The notes below the pieces were generated by a model. The model made no database searches. It worked only from the letters and a program-made list of their open reading frames with translations, and was not told where the DNA came from. Positions 17,465-25,953 of a stretch of DNA of 64,000 bases are shown piece after piece (position 1 is the stretch's first letter; each line of letters begins with the position of its first letter). The stretch lies in NCBI RefSeq assembly GCF_001562255.1, contig NZ_CP014301.1, positions 682,001 through 746,000 on the forward strand, read 5' to 3'. The position numbers and the translations under genes were made by a program. The DNA is from Bosea sp. PAMC 26642. GTDB taxonomy: Bacteria; Pseudomonadota; Alphaproteobacteria; Rhizobiales; Beijerinckiaceae.

Positions 17465-17770
17465 GAATTTCTCGAGGAGGCGGTTGCCGCCCTTCGCGCC
17501 GTGCTGAAGGAAAGGACGCAGGATTGCGTCCCGCCGCAATGGGCCGAGACGCAGAACAATCTCGGCATCGCGCTAACCAAACTAGGCGAGCGCGAGACGG
17601 CACAAAAAGCCACAAGGAGGCAGTTGCCGCCTTCTGCGCCGCCCTGAAGGCGAGGACGCAAGATCACGCGCAACTGAATCGGGCAGCGACTAAAAATAGG
17701 CTTGAAGCCGCTCTTTCTATTACTGGTCAAGCGATCGAAAAGATAGATAAGAGAGACGTGGTCGGCATCG
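17465..17770 (+). pseudogene. TPR-repeat protein fragment with frameshift
   Basis: The first frame reads EFLEEAVAALRAVLKERTQD, then QWAETQNNLGIALTKLGERE, a full repeat of the TPR type found in large tetratricopeptide proteins of this group. After about base 17610 the next repeat continues in a different frame as KEAVAAFCAALKARTQD followed by ATKNRLEAALSI. No start codon or N-terminal part exists; it abuts the transposase remnant directly. It is a non-functional fragment of a larger gene. Confidence 0.62.
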
Positions 17771-17774
17771 GACT

Positions 17775-17816
17775 TCATAGGAGGAGGCTGGAACGTCATA
17801 GGAGGAGGCTGGAATG
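17775..17816 (+). repeat. Tandem 21-base duplication
   Basis: Two adjacent 21-base units, 17775-17795 and 17796-17816, both begin TCATAGGAGGAGGCTGGAA and differ only in the last two bases before the final G. They lie just beyond the TPR fragment in decayed DNA. Confidence 0.8.
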
Positions 17817-17883
17817 TCCGGTTCCGGGCAACAGCCCAATGTCTGCAGTTGGCGCAAAAATGTCGGTAGGGCACCCCGTTTAA

Positions 17884-18135
17884 GAGAAGTTATTGGCCTG
17901 TAATGCGGCCCATGAGGTCAGCCCTTGCAGTTCTGAAAGAGCTCCAAAGTAGTGTTGCGAAGTCTGGTCGGTTGGTGTAGCACAGCTGTCGTCGCGTCGT
18001 GTCGAACGACAAGCGATTTCAATGACTTAGAGGGTTCGCGCTCTGGCTGCGCATCCTAGTCCCCCAGCCACTTCGCTAAGTGGTTGATTCAAAGACAAAA
18101 TTCAATCGCCGCAACGGAACCGCATGCGGTCGTGC
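17884..18135. other. Gene-free island-edge stretch
   Basis: No gene is supported between the TPR fragment and the GIY-YIG remnant. The one visible structure is a 6-bp hairpin, CCACTT-CGCT-AAGTGG, at 18068-18083. Confidence 0.4.
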
Positions 18136-18365
18136 CTATTGAAAGCGTCGGCGCTTGAACGCCGCGGCATCGGCCCCTGTCAGCTTGAACCACTCGCTAT
18201 TGGCGCGCCGATCGGGGAAACTTCGGTGCCGGTAAGCTTCGATGCCTGCCGGATCATCGGTCGCGATGACATGGACAAGTTCGGCCTTCTCTGGGGCGCG
18301 AGCCGAATCTCTGTCACGCGGCGCTCAAGCTGGTCGCTGCACCCGATCTGGTAGTGGGCGCCCAA
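18136..18365 (-). pseudogene. GIY-YIG (T5orf172-like) protein remnant, frameshifted
   Basis: Read on the minus strand, [20 protein letters not shown] is followed, after a one-base frame change in the C4 run at 18296-18293, by [20 protein letters not shown] then [20 protein letters not shown] and AFKRRRFQ to a TAG at 18138-18136. This is the characteristic C-terminal half of small GIY-YIG family proteins common in alphaproteobacteria. The N-terminal GIY and YIG motifs are missing, and similarity stops near 18365, close to the lactonase gene end. It is a truncated, inactive relic. Confidence 0.65.
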
Positions 18366-18408
18366 CTGGGATCAGACCGATGTGCCTCAGCGGCTATCGC
18401 CTATCGAG

Positions 18409-19494
18409 CTACGGCAGCTCGATGATCTCCACCCAGTTCGGGTTCTTGCCGAGCGGGTAGCGCTTCAGCTCCTTCAGCGCGCCGCTCTCGGTGTCGATCG
18501 CGTAAAGCGTCGCTGAATCGGATTTCTGCCCTGCCGCGACCAGGAAGCGCCCGCTCGGATCGATGCTGAAGCCGCGCGGCTGCGTCTCGGTCGCGAAGTT
18601 GCCGGCAGGTGTCAGGGCGCCCGTCGCCGCATCGACACGGAACGCCGCGATCGTGTTGGACGTCCGCTCGGATGCGTAGATGAAGCGGCCATTCGGCGTG
18701 ATCTTGAGCTCGGCGCTCGATGGCGCACCGCCCTGGAAGCCGGGCGGCACCACGCTGACGCTGGTGGTCTCGGACAGGGTGCCCTTGCCGGCATCGAAGC
18801 GATAGGTGTTCAGCGTGCCGTCCAGCTCGTTGAGAAGATAGGCGAACTTGTCGTCCGGGCTGAAGACGAAATGACGCGGTCCCGCTCCCTTCTTCGTCTC
18901 GACGAAGGGGGGATCGTTGGGCACGACGCGACCGGTTGCGGCGTCGAATTTGTACTGCAGCAGGATGTCGCCGCCGAGATTGCTGGCGAAGACATGCGTG
19001 TTGGAACGGTCCGTCAAAATGGCGTGCGCATTCTTGCGGGTCGCCACGACCTGAACCGGCTCGGCCTGGACGAGTCCCTGCGGGCCGATCGGGTTGATCG
19101 CGATCTTGTCGCCGCCATAGGAGGCGCTGAGCAGGAAGCGGCCCGTTCGATCGGTCGAGACATAGGCCATGTTGTCGGGCAGGGGCACGGTGGAGCCGAG
19201 GGTCAGTCTGCCGCTTTTCCCGTCGATGGCGAAGGAACTGACCGAGAAGGGCTGCGAGCGCAGCGAAACGTAGAGTTGGCGCCTGTCGGGGGACACCGCC
19301 ATCGGCATCGCGGTTCCGCTCACCGATACGGTCTCGACGGGCTTGAGTTCGCCGGCCCGCGCGTCCAGCTCCAGCACGCTGATCTCGCGGCTGTCGGCAT
19401 TCGAGACATAAACGATTGTCTTTGCGGCGGCAGGCATGGTGGTCATCATGACCGCAAGCATCGCCGTGGCGCCAGCATTTTTCATAGCGATCAT
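18409..19494 (-). CDS. Exported lactonase, seven-bladed beta-propeller (Pgl/YbhE-like)
   Basis: A 361-residue protein with a signal peptide ending MPAAA near residue 23, followed by repeated blade motifs such as YVSNADSREISVLEL, GRFLLSASYGG, HVFASNLGGD, GAGPRHFVFSPDDKFAYLLNELDGT and GRFIYASERTSNTIAAF. The GPRHF and NELDGT motifs are typical of 6-phosphogluconolactonase-type lactonases. An export signal argues for a periplasmic sugar lactone rather than the pentose phosphate pathway. The ATG at 19494 has AGGGGG six bases upstream. It is the distal gene of the minus-strand group with kdgD and lysR, consistent with opening aldonic or aldaric lactones. Confidence 0.85.
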   Translation of the reverse strand: MIAMKNAGATAMLAVMMTTMPAAAKTIVYVSNADSREISVLELDARAGELKPVETVSVSGTAMPMAVSPDRRQLYVSLRSQPFSVSSFAIDGKSGRLTLGSTVPLPDNMAYVSTDRTGRFLLSASYGGDKIAINPIGPQGLVQAEPVQVVATRKNAHAILTDRSNTHVFASNLGGDILLQYKFDAATGRVVPNDPPFVETKKGAGPRHFVFSPDDKFAYLLNELDGTLNTYRFDAGKGTLSETTSVSVVPPGFQGGAPSSAELKITPNGRFIYASERTSNTIAAFRVDAATGALTPAGNFATETQPRGFSIDPSGRFLVAAGQKSDSATLYAIDTESGALKELKRYPLGKNPNWVEIIELP

Positions 19495-19686
19495 GATCGT
19501 CCCCCTGATGTCCCGGCCGCCATTTTGCTGGCGGCTCGCCCTTTATGAGGACGCAGGGTAGCGGGTCGGCGCGGCCGGGACAGATCAAAGGCCGTATCGA
19601 CCGATCCAATCGGCGCATCGCGCAGGGGCCGGGCGATGGCGCCGCACCGAGATCGTGCGACGCCACCCGAATTCCTGGAGCGCTGC

Positions 19687-20637
19687 TCAGGCGGCGGCCA
19701 GTTCGCGCGTCGCGAATTCGCCCTGATCGAGCCGGGCGACGAGGGCTGCGAGTTCCGCCGTCTCGCTCTCGCTGAGATCGGTCAGCGGGCTCCGCACCGG
19801 GCCGGAATCGCGCCCGATGACCTTCATGCCGGCCTTGATGATCGAAACGGCATAGCCGCGCTTGCGGTTGCGGATCGCGATCAGCGGCAGGATGAAATCG
19901 CGCAGGCCCGCCTGGACCATGTCGCGGTCGCGGCGGCGCACGGCGGCGTAGAACTTGGTCGAGAACTGCGGGACGAAATTGAACACGGCCGAGGAATAGG
20001 TGGTCACGCCCATTTCGAGATAGGGCAGGGCGAAGGTCTCCGCCGTCGGAAGGCCGCCGATATAGGTCAGCCGGTCGCCCATGCGCAGATGGATGCGCGT
20101 CATCAGCTCGATGTCGCCGATGCCGTCCTTGTAGCCGACGAGATTGGGATTGCGCTCGCAGAGCTTCGCCAGCGTCTCCTCGGTGATGATGGCGTTGTCG
20201 CGGTTGTAGACGATGACGCCGAGTTTGGTCGCCTTGCAGACCGCCTCGATATGGGCGGCGAGCCCCTCCTGCTCGGAGAAGACGAGATAGGGCGGCAGCA
20301 GCAGGATGCCGTCGGCGCCGGCCTGCTCGACCCCGGTCGCAAGCTCGGTCGCGATCTGGGTGCCGTAGCCGACGCCGGCAAGCACGGGCACGCGGCCTCG
20401 TGTCTCCGCCACCGCCGTCGCCACCACCTTCACCACCTCGGCGGGCGAGAGCGAGAAGAACTCGCCGGTGCCGCCGGCGGCAAACAGGCCCGCGACCTCG
20501 TAGCCGCAGAGCCAGTCGAGATTGGAGCGGTAGCGCCCCTCGTCGAAGGCATTGCCCGTCGTGAACGGGGTGACGGGGAACGACAGCAGACCGTTGCCGA
20601 TATGCCGTGCCATTTCCTGCGGGGTCATCTTGCTCAT
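19687..20637 (-). CDS. kdgD: 5-dehydro-4-deoxyglucarate dehydratase
   Basis: A 316-residue DapA-superfamily aldolase/dehydratase. It converts 5-dehydro-4-deoxy-D-glucarate to 2-oxoglutarate semialdehyde, CO2 and water in oxidative glucarate, galactarate and galacturonate breakdown. Visible landmarks are GGTGEFF at residues 55-61, the catalytic Tyr144 in VIVYNRDNA, and the Schiff-base Lys170 in GYKDGIGD, all in the KdgD spacing. The ATG at 20637 has AGGAG six bases upstream. The gene lies between a LysR gene and the lactonase on the same strand. The semialdehyde dehydrogenase that would follow in the pathway is not in the window. Confidence 0.9.
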   Translation of the reverse strand: MSKMTPQEMARHIGNGLLSFPVTPFTTGNAFDEGRYRSNLDWLCGYEVAGLFAAGGTGEFFSLSPAEVVKVVATAVAETRGRVPVLAGVGYGTQIATELATGVEQAGADGILLLPPYLVFSEQEGLAAHIEAVCKATKLGVIVYNRDNAIITEETLAKLCERNPNLVGYKDGIGDIELMTRIHLRMGDRLTYIGGLPTAETFALPYLEMGVTTYSSAVFNFVPQFSTKFYAAVRRRDRDMVQAGLRDFILPLIAIRNRKRGYAVSIIKAGMKVIGRDSGPVRSPLTDLSESETAELAALVARLDQGEFATRELAAA

Positions 20638-20714
20638 GCTCGGCTCCTTGGCTGAATTCTCACGCAGGATTAGATCAAGAACGATGCCGAAGGAGACCAA
20701 ACACTGTATCGGGT

Positions 20715-20731
20715 GATCCATTCATTGGATC
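20715..20731. promoter_or_regulatory. Palindrome upstream of kdgD, possible LysR site
   Basis: GATCCA-TTCAT-TGGATC is a perfect 6-bp inverted repeat between the lysR stop (20734) and the kdgD start, about 78 bases ahead of kdgD. The half-site GATCCATT recurs at 22793-22800 in the divergent tctC promoter region. A LysR binding role is inferred only. Confidence 0.35.
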
Positions 20732-20733
20732 GT

Positions 20734-21639
20734 TCAGGCCGTCTTCGTGAGGTCCTGCGCCAGGCCCCTCGCCAGCGCCGCGATGATCGGCAGGAGAGGA
20801 TTGTCGTTGTCCTCGCGGCTGACGAAGAAGAGCTCCGCCGGCCTTTGCTTGGGGAGTTCGACGGGGCGCAGGGCGACGCCGCTGAAATGCAGGTTCGTCG
20901 CCGCCTGCGGAACGAGCGCGACGCCGACACCCGAATGGACCATCGCCAGGATCGAATGGATCTGGGCGAGATGCTGGACATAGTTTGGCACGAGGCCGGT
21001 GCGCGAGAACAGCTCGACCAGCAAATCGTGGAAATAGCGCGCTTCATAGGGCGCATACATGATGAAGGGCTCGGCTGCGAGATCCTCGATCGCGATCGTC
21101 TCGGAGCGCGCCAGCACGTGGCCGGCATTGACGGCCGCGATCAGCGGCTCGGCCGTGACGCGGAAGGCGCTTAAGCCCGTGCGCGGAATCGGCGGCCGCA
21201 GCAGGCCGATGTCGATCTCGCCCGAATCCAGCCTCTTGAGCTGGTCGCCGCTGACCATTTCCTTGAGCGAGACCTCGACGTCGGGCAGTTCACGGCGACA
21301 GGCGGCGACGAGGTCGGGTACGTAGGAATAGGCCGACGTCGCAGTGAAGCCGATATTGATCGATCCGGCCTTGCCGTTGGCGACGCGCTTGGCGAGCAGC
21401 GCCGCGCTCTCGGCGAGCTTCAGCAGGCGACGCGCCTCGGCGAGGAAGCTCTGGCCGGCGGGCGTCAGCTTCACCGTCCGGTTGCTGCGCTCCAGCAGCA
21501 CGACGTCGAGCACGCGCTCGAGGATCTGGATCTGGCGGCTGAGCGGCGGCTGCGTCATGTTGAGGCGCACCGCCGCCCGGCCGAAATGCAGTTCCTCCGC
21601 GACGGCGACGAAGCAGCGCAGCTGGCTCAGCTCGAACAT
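20734..21639 (-). CDS. LysR-family transcriptional regulator
   Basis: A 301-residue regulator. The N-terminal winged helix is MFELSQLRCFVAVAEELHFG with RAAVRLNMTQPPLSRQIQILE. The effector domain contains GSINIGFTATSAYSYVPDLV and ALVPQAATNLHFSGVALRPV, close to the CbnR/BenM type that answers to aromatic or dicarboxylic acids. It lies just upstream of kdgD and downstream of one tctC gene on the same strand, so control of the sugar-acid locus and of the divergent transporter promoter is likely. Confidence 0.9.
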   Translation of the reverse strand: MFELSQLRCFVAVAEELHFGRAAVRLNMTQPPLSRQIQILERVLDVVLLERSNRTVKLTPAGQSFLAEARRLLKLAESAALLAKRVANGKAGSINIGFTATSAYSYVPDLVAACRRELPDVEVSLKEMVSGDQLKRLDSGEIDIGLLRPPIPRTGLSAFRVTAEPLIAAVNAGHVLARSETIAIEDLAAEPFIMYAPYEARYFHDLLVELFSRTGLVPNYVQHLAQIHSILAMVHSGVGVALVPQAATNLHFSGVALRPVELPKQRPAELFFVSREDNDNPLLPIIAALARGLAQDLTKTA

Positions 21640-21689
21640 CCCCAGCCTTCCCTCACACCGCCTTGAGTCGGTTCGCCCGAGACAGCGGG

Positions 21690-22682
21690 TCAGTTCTGGA
21701 TGCTGATCCCGGCCTTGTCGATGATGCTCTTGAACTTGGCGATCTCGGTTTCGGCTTTCGCCTTCGCCTCGGCGCCGGTCGACGGCGTCGTCGCCGCGCC
21801 CAGTTCCTCAAAGCGCGCGACCACGGACGGATCCTTCAGCACCACCTGTATCTCACTGATGAGCCTGTCGCAGATCTCCTTCGGCGTACCCTTGGGAGCA
21901 AGAAAGCCGTTCCAGGAGCTGATGTCGAAGCCCGGCAGCGTCTCGGCCAGCGTCGGAACCTCGGGCGCGATCTTGGCCCGTTCCAGCGAGGTGACCGCCA
22001 GCCCACGCAGTGTGCCGGCCTTGTAGTGGGGATAGGGCGAGGTGAAGTTGTCGAAGGAGACCTTGACGTTGCCCCCGATCAGATCCTGCACCAGCGCACC
22101 CGAGGAGCGATAGGTGACGTGCTGCATCTTCACGCCTGCGAGCTGCATGAACAGCTCCCCCGAGAGGTGAATGGACGTCCCGATCCCCGAGGAGCCAAAA
22201 TTCTCCTTGCCCGGATTGGCCTTCAGATAGGCGATGAACTCGGCCACGTTCTGCGCCGGGATCGAGGGGTGGATGCAGAGAAAGTTCGGCTGCGACGAGG
22301 CCAGCGAGAGGAACTCGAAATCCTCGAACGGCTTGAAGGGCAGCTTCTCCTTGTAGAGATTGGGGTTGATGCCGTGCGTCGAAGGCGTCGTCATGCCGAT
22401 CGTGTAGCCGTCGGGCGCGGCATGGGAGAGCGCCGCTACGCCTGTGTTGCCGCCGGCCCCGGCCCGGTTTTCGATGATGAAGGCCTTGCCCACCCGCTGG
22501 GTCAGCTTTTCACAGATGATCCGGCCGACGAGATCGGTGGTGCCGCCCGCCCCGAACGGAATGATGACCGTGACGGGCTTGGCCGGATAGGCCTGCCCGA
22601 AGCCGCTGCGCGAAACCAGCGGTGCGGCAAGCGCGCCGCCGGCAAGGCTGAGCGCCGTACGGCGCGTGATCGATCGGCTCAT
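21690..22682 (-). CDS. Tripartite tricarboxylate transporter binding protein (Bug/TctC), copy 1
   Basis: A 330-residue periplasmic receptor with an unusually Tat-like N-terminus (SRSITRRTALSLAGGALAAP). The mature part begins YPAKPVTVIIPFGAGGTTDL, the Bug-family opening, with AFIIENRAGAGGNTG and FGSSGIGTSIHLSGELF further on. These proteins capture carboxylates for TctAB. It is transcribed away from the tctCBA operon at 22918 and towards lysR and kdgD, so it may belong to the kdgD transcription unit and present the sugar acid used by that pathway. Confidence 0.9.
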   Translation of the reverse strand: MSRSITRRTALSLAGGALAAPLVSRSGFGQAYPAKPVTVIIPFGAGGTTDLVGRIICEKLTQRVGKAFIIENRAGAGGNTGVAALSHAAPDGYTIGMTTPSTHGINPNLYKEKLPFKPFEDFEFLSLASSQPNFLCIHPSIPAQNVAEFIAYLKANPGKENFGSSGIGTSIHLSGELFMQLAGVKMQHVTYRSSGALVQDLIGGNVKVSFDNFTSPYPHYKAGTLRGLAVTSLERAKIAPEVPTLAETLPGFDISSWNGFLAPKGTPKEICDRLISEIQVVLKDPSVVARFEELGAATTPSTGAEAKAKAETEIAKFKSIIDKAGISIQN

Positions 22683-22917
22683 CGTTTCCCTCCCAGGATC
22701 AAGTCGCGGCTTTTGCCGTCTGACCGCAGAGTAGGCGGTAGCCCCCTGCGGGCAAGTCCCTAGGCGCTATCATGCAATCCAAAAAAGGTATCGATCCATT
22801 GCCAATCTAACTCAACGGCGCATCGTGCCTGACCTATCCTGAGCGGATAAGACAGCTTCCAAGACTGTCTGCGACCTCGGCCGACGCCGGTCCGCACCCC
22901 ACAGGAGGAGACACATC

Positions 22918-23913
22918 ATGAGCCCAACCCGATTCCCGTTCCGTCTTTCCACAGCCTCGTTGAAGGGGCTCGCTGCCGCGATGCTCGCGGGTGCAGCACT
23001 GGCCGCACAGCCCGCCATGGCCCAGAACTTCGAGCGTCCGGTCCGCCTCGTCGTGCCGTTCGCGCCGGGCGGCACCTCCGACATTCTCGCCCGCCTGATC
23101 GGCCCCAAGCTGTCGGCCGCGATCGGCCAGTCGGTCGTGATCGAGAACAAGCCGGGCGCCGCCGGTAATCTCGGCGCCGACGCCGTCGCCAAGGCACCGG
23201 CGGACGGCCACACCTTGCTGCTGATGGATGTCGGCTCGCTCGCGACTGCTCCAAGCCTGTTCTCGGACCTGACCTATGATCCCGAAAAGGATCTGGCGCC
23301 GGTCTCGATGGTGATGTTCGGCCCCTATGTGCTCGCCGTCCACGAATCCATCCCGGCCAAGACCGCGCAGGAACTGGTCGCCTACGCGAAGGCAAACCCC
23401 AACAAGCTCGCAGTCGCGAATTCCGGCGTCGGCGCGGCCAACCACATCACGGCCGTGCAGATGGCCAAGGAACTCGGCATCCAGTGGAAGAACGTGCCCT
23501 ATAAGGGCGGCGCGGCGGCCTCGCGGGCAGTGGTTTCCGGCGAGAGCGGCGTCATCATCAACGGCTCCACCGCGACGCTGCCCTTCGTCTCCAACAAGCA
23601 GCTTATCGGCCTGGCCGTCACCGGTGAGGAGCGCGTCGCAGGGTTGCCGACCTTCAAGGAAGCGGGCCTACCCGGCGGCGACGCCGGTACCTGGCAGGGC
23701 GTCCTGACCCGCGCCGGCACGCCGCCTGCCATGATCGCGCGCCTCAATGCCGAGATTGGCAAGATCCTGGAGACGCCCGACATCAAGACGAAGATCGCCG
23801 AGCAGGGCGGCGTCGTCCGTACCGGTACGCCTGCCGAGTTCTCGACCTGGCTGAAGGACGCCACCACGCGCTGGGGCGGCATCATCAAGGAAGCCGGCAT
23901 CAAGGGCAGCTGA
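22918..23913 (+). CDS. Tripartite tricarboxylate transporter binding protein (Bug/TctC), copy 2
   Basis: A 331-residue exported receptor with a signal peptide ending AQPAMA near residue 35. The Bug motifs RPVRLVVPFAPGGTSDILAR, VIENKPGAAGNLGAD and NSGVGAANHITAVQ are clear. The ATG follows AGGAGGAGAC. It heads the tctC-tctB-tctA operon, four bases before tctB, and is therefore the dedicated receptor of this transporter. It differs substantially from the divergent copy at 21690-22682, so the two may bind different acids. Confidence 0.92.
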   Translation: MSPTRFPFRLSTASLKGLAAAMLAGAALAAQPAMAQNFERPVRLVVPFAPGGTSDILARLIGPKLSAAIGQSVVIENKPGAAGNLGADAVAKAPADGHTLLLMDVGSLATAPSLFSDLTYDPEKDLAPVSMVMFGPYVLAVHESIPAKTAQELVAYAKANPNKLAVANSGVGAANHITAVQMAKELGIQWKNVPYKGGAAASRAVVSGESGVIINGSTATLPFVSNKQLIGLAVTGEERVAGLPTFKEAGLPGGDAGTWQGVLTRAGTPPAMIARLNAEIGKILETPDIKTKIAEQGGVVRTGTPAEFSTWLKDATTRWGGIIKEAGIKGS

Positions 23914-23917
23914 GCCG

Positions 23918-24367
23918 ATGACGCGTTCGCGATTCGACTGGCAGGATCTGCTCTTCGGCCTGTTTCTGGTGGCGGTGGCGGCGGGCGCGCTGTTTGCGAC
24001 CCGCAACCTGAATGTCGGCAACGCCGCCGACATGGGCGCCGGCTACATGCCGCGGGTCGTCTCGCTCGGGTTGCTCGCCTTCGGCCTGTTCTTCTGCGCC
24101 CGTGGCGTCAGGCGGGCAGGCCCAGCGATCGAGGCCGTGCAGCTGCGCCCGCTGCTCGCGGTCCTGGGCGCGGTCGGCATCTTCGCGCTGACGGCGGAGC
24201 GGCTGGGGCTCGCCATCGCCTCCGTGGTCACGGTCGTCCTCGCCGGCTTCGCGACGCGCGAGGGCCGCCTGCGCGAGAGCTTGCCCTTCGCGCTGGCGCT
24301 TTCGGCGGCAGCGGTTCTTCTCTTCGTCAAGGTCCTGGCGCTGCCAGTGCCCGTCTGGCCGCGCTGA
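23918..24367 (+). CDS. Tripartite tricarboxylate transporter small membrane subunit TctB
   Basis: A 149-residue protein with four predicted membrane helices, at about residues 10-30, 45-63, 73-113 (two), and 118-145. Small size, poor sequence conservation and position between a TctC and a TctA gene are all typical of TctB. The segment NVGNAADMGAGYMPRVVSLGL is a recurrent TctB feature. Confidence 0.88.
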   Translation: MTRSRFDWQDLLFGLFLVAVAAGALFATRNLNVGNAADMGAGYMPRVVSLGLLAFGLFFCARGVRRAGPAIEAVQLRPLLAVLGAVGIFALTAERLGLAIASVVTVVLAGFATREGRLRESLPFALALSAAAVLLFVKVLALPVPVWPR

Positions 24368-24382
24368 AGGCTGAGCCACACC

Positions 24383-25882
24383 ATGGAACTCTTCGACAAC
24401 CTGCTGATGGGGCTCTCGACCGCCCTCGAGCTCAACAATCTCGGCCTGTGCCTCCTCGGCGTGGTGATCGGAACCGCGATCGGCGTGCTGCCGGGCATCG
24501 GGCCGATCCCGACAGTGGCGCTGCTCCTGCCCTTCACCTTCGGATTGAACCCGGCCGGCGCCATGATCATGCTGTCCGGCATCTTCTATGGCGCCCAATA
24601 TGGCGGCTCGACCACGGCAATCCTCGTCAACGTGCCCGGCGAGACCTCCTCGGTCGTGACCTGCATCGACGGCCACGAGATGGCCAAGCAGGGCAAGGCC
24701 GGCACGGCGCTGGCGATCGCCGCGATCGCCTCCTTCTTCGCCGGCACGGTGGCGACCATCGTCATCGCGGTGATGAGCGTGCCGCTCTCGGTGCTGGCGC
24801 TGAAATTCACCGCCGTCGAGTATTTCAGCCTGCTCGTGCTCGGCCTGATCGCCGCTGTCGTTCTGGCGCATGGCTCGGTTGCGAAATCGCTGGCGATGGT
24901 GCTGCTGGGCCTGCTGCTCGGCCTCGTCGGCATCGATGTGAGTTCGGGCGCCGCCCGCATGACCTTCGGTGTCGCGGAACTTTCCGATGGCCTCGATTTC
25001 GTACCCATCGCCATGGGCCTGTTCGGGCTCGGCGAGATCATCGCCAATCTCGAGCGGCCGGCCGAGCGGCGTGTGGTCAGCCAGTCGGTGCGCAGCCTGA
25101 TCCCGAGCCGGGAGGATCTGCGCGCGGCCTTTCCGGCGATGGTCCGGGGCACGATGCTCGGATCTGTGCTCGGCGTGTTGCCGGGAGGCGGCGCGGCGCT
25201 TCCGCCCTTTTCGTCCTATGCGCTGGAGAAGAAGCTGGCGAAGGACCCCTCCCGCTTCGGCAAGGGCGCGATCGAGGGCGTGGCCGGTCCCGAAGCCGCC
25301 AACAATGCCGGCGCGCAGACGAGCTTCATCCCGCTTTTGACGCTCGGCATCCCGGCGAATGCGCTGATGGCGCTGATGATCGGTGCGCTGATGATGCAGG
25401 GCATCCAGCCCGGCCCGCAGATCATGACCGAACAGCCCAAGCTCGTCTGGGGCGTCATCGCCTCGATGTGGGTCGGCAACCTGATGCTGCTCGTGATCAA
25501 CCTGCCGCTGATCGGGCTCTGGGTGGCGATGCTGAAGATCCCATATCGCCTGCTCTTCCCGGCAATCGTGCTGTTCTGCTGCATCGGCACCTACGGCATC
25601 GCCAACAGCCTGTTCAATGTCTGGCTGATGCTGGGCTGCGCCGCCATCGGCTACTTCTTCATCAAGATCGGCGTCGAGCCCGCGCCTCTGCTGCTCGGCC
25701 TCGTGCTGGGGCCGCAGCTGGAGGAGAACTTCCGCCGCGCCATGCTGCTGTCGGACGGCGATTTCTCGGTCTTCCTCGTGCGACCGATCAGCGCCGTCCT
25801 GCTCGGCGTGGTCGCCATCATGCTGCTGGCCATGCTATCGCCGACGATCCTGCGCAACCGGAAGGCAGCGCTCGCCGAATGA
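24383..25882 (+). CDS. Tripartite tricarboxylate transporter large membrane subunit TctA
   Basis: A 499-residue integral membrane protein, the ion-coupled channel of the tripartite tricarboxylate family. Conserved blocks include GVLPGIGPIPTVALLLPFTF, the FYGAQYGGSTTAIL motif and TMLGSVLGVLPGGGAALPPF, then GPEAANNAGAQTSFIPLLTL. About eleven hydrophobic stretches are visible. It completes an intact tctCBA operon, and the context with kdgD and a lactonase suggests glucarate, galactarate or a related acid as the substrate. That is inference. Confidence 0.94.
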   Translation: MELFDNLLMGLSTALELNNLGLCLLGVVIGTAIGVLPGIGPIPTVALLLPFTFGLNPAGAMIMLSGIFYGAQYGGSTTAILVNVPGETSSVVTCIDGHEMAKQGKAGTALAIAAIASFFAGTVATIVIAVMSVPLSVLALKFTAVEYFSLLVLGLIAAVVLAHGSVAKSLAMVLLGLLLGLVGIDVSSGAARMTFGVAELSDGLDFVPIAMGLFGLGEIIANLERPAERRVVSQSVRSLIPSREDLRAAFPAMVRGTMLGSVLGVLPGGGAALPPFSSYALEKKLAKDPSRFGKGAIEGVAGPEAANNAGAQTSFIPLLTLGIPANALMALMIGALMMQGIQPGPQIMTEQPKLVWGVIASMWVGNLMLLVINLPLIGLWVAMLKIPYRLLFPAIVLFCCIGTYGIANSLFNVWLMLGCAAIGYFFIKIGVEPAPLLLGLVLGPQLEENFRRAMLLSDGDFSVFLVRPISAVLLGVVAIMLLAMLSPTILRNRKAALAE

Positions 25883-25953
25883 AGCTGTGCGACTGGCGTT
25901 CGGCCATGGTCAAGAGAGGCCAGAGCGCCGGGACCGGAGGGGGCGCCTCGGAT

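Noticed and set aside
18000..18100. A GGGTTCG-containing stretch that might have been a tRNA end or attachment site
   Set aside because: No cloverleaf can be drawn around it and no acceptor stem pairs. Only a small hairpin is visible.
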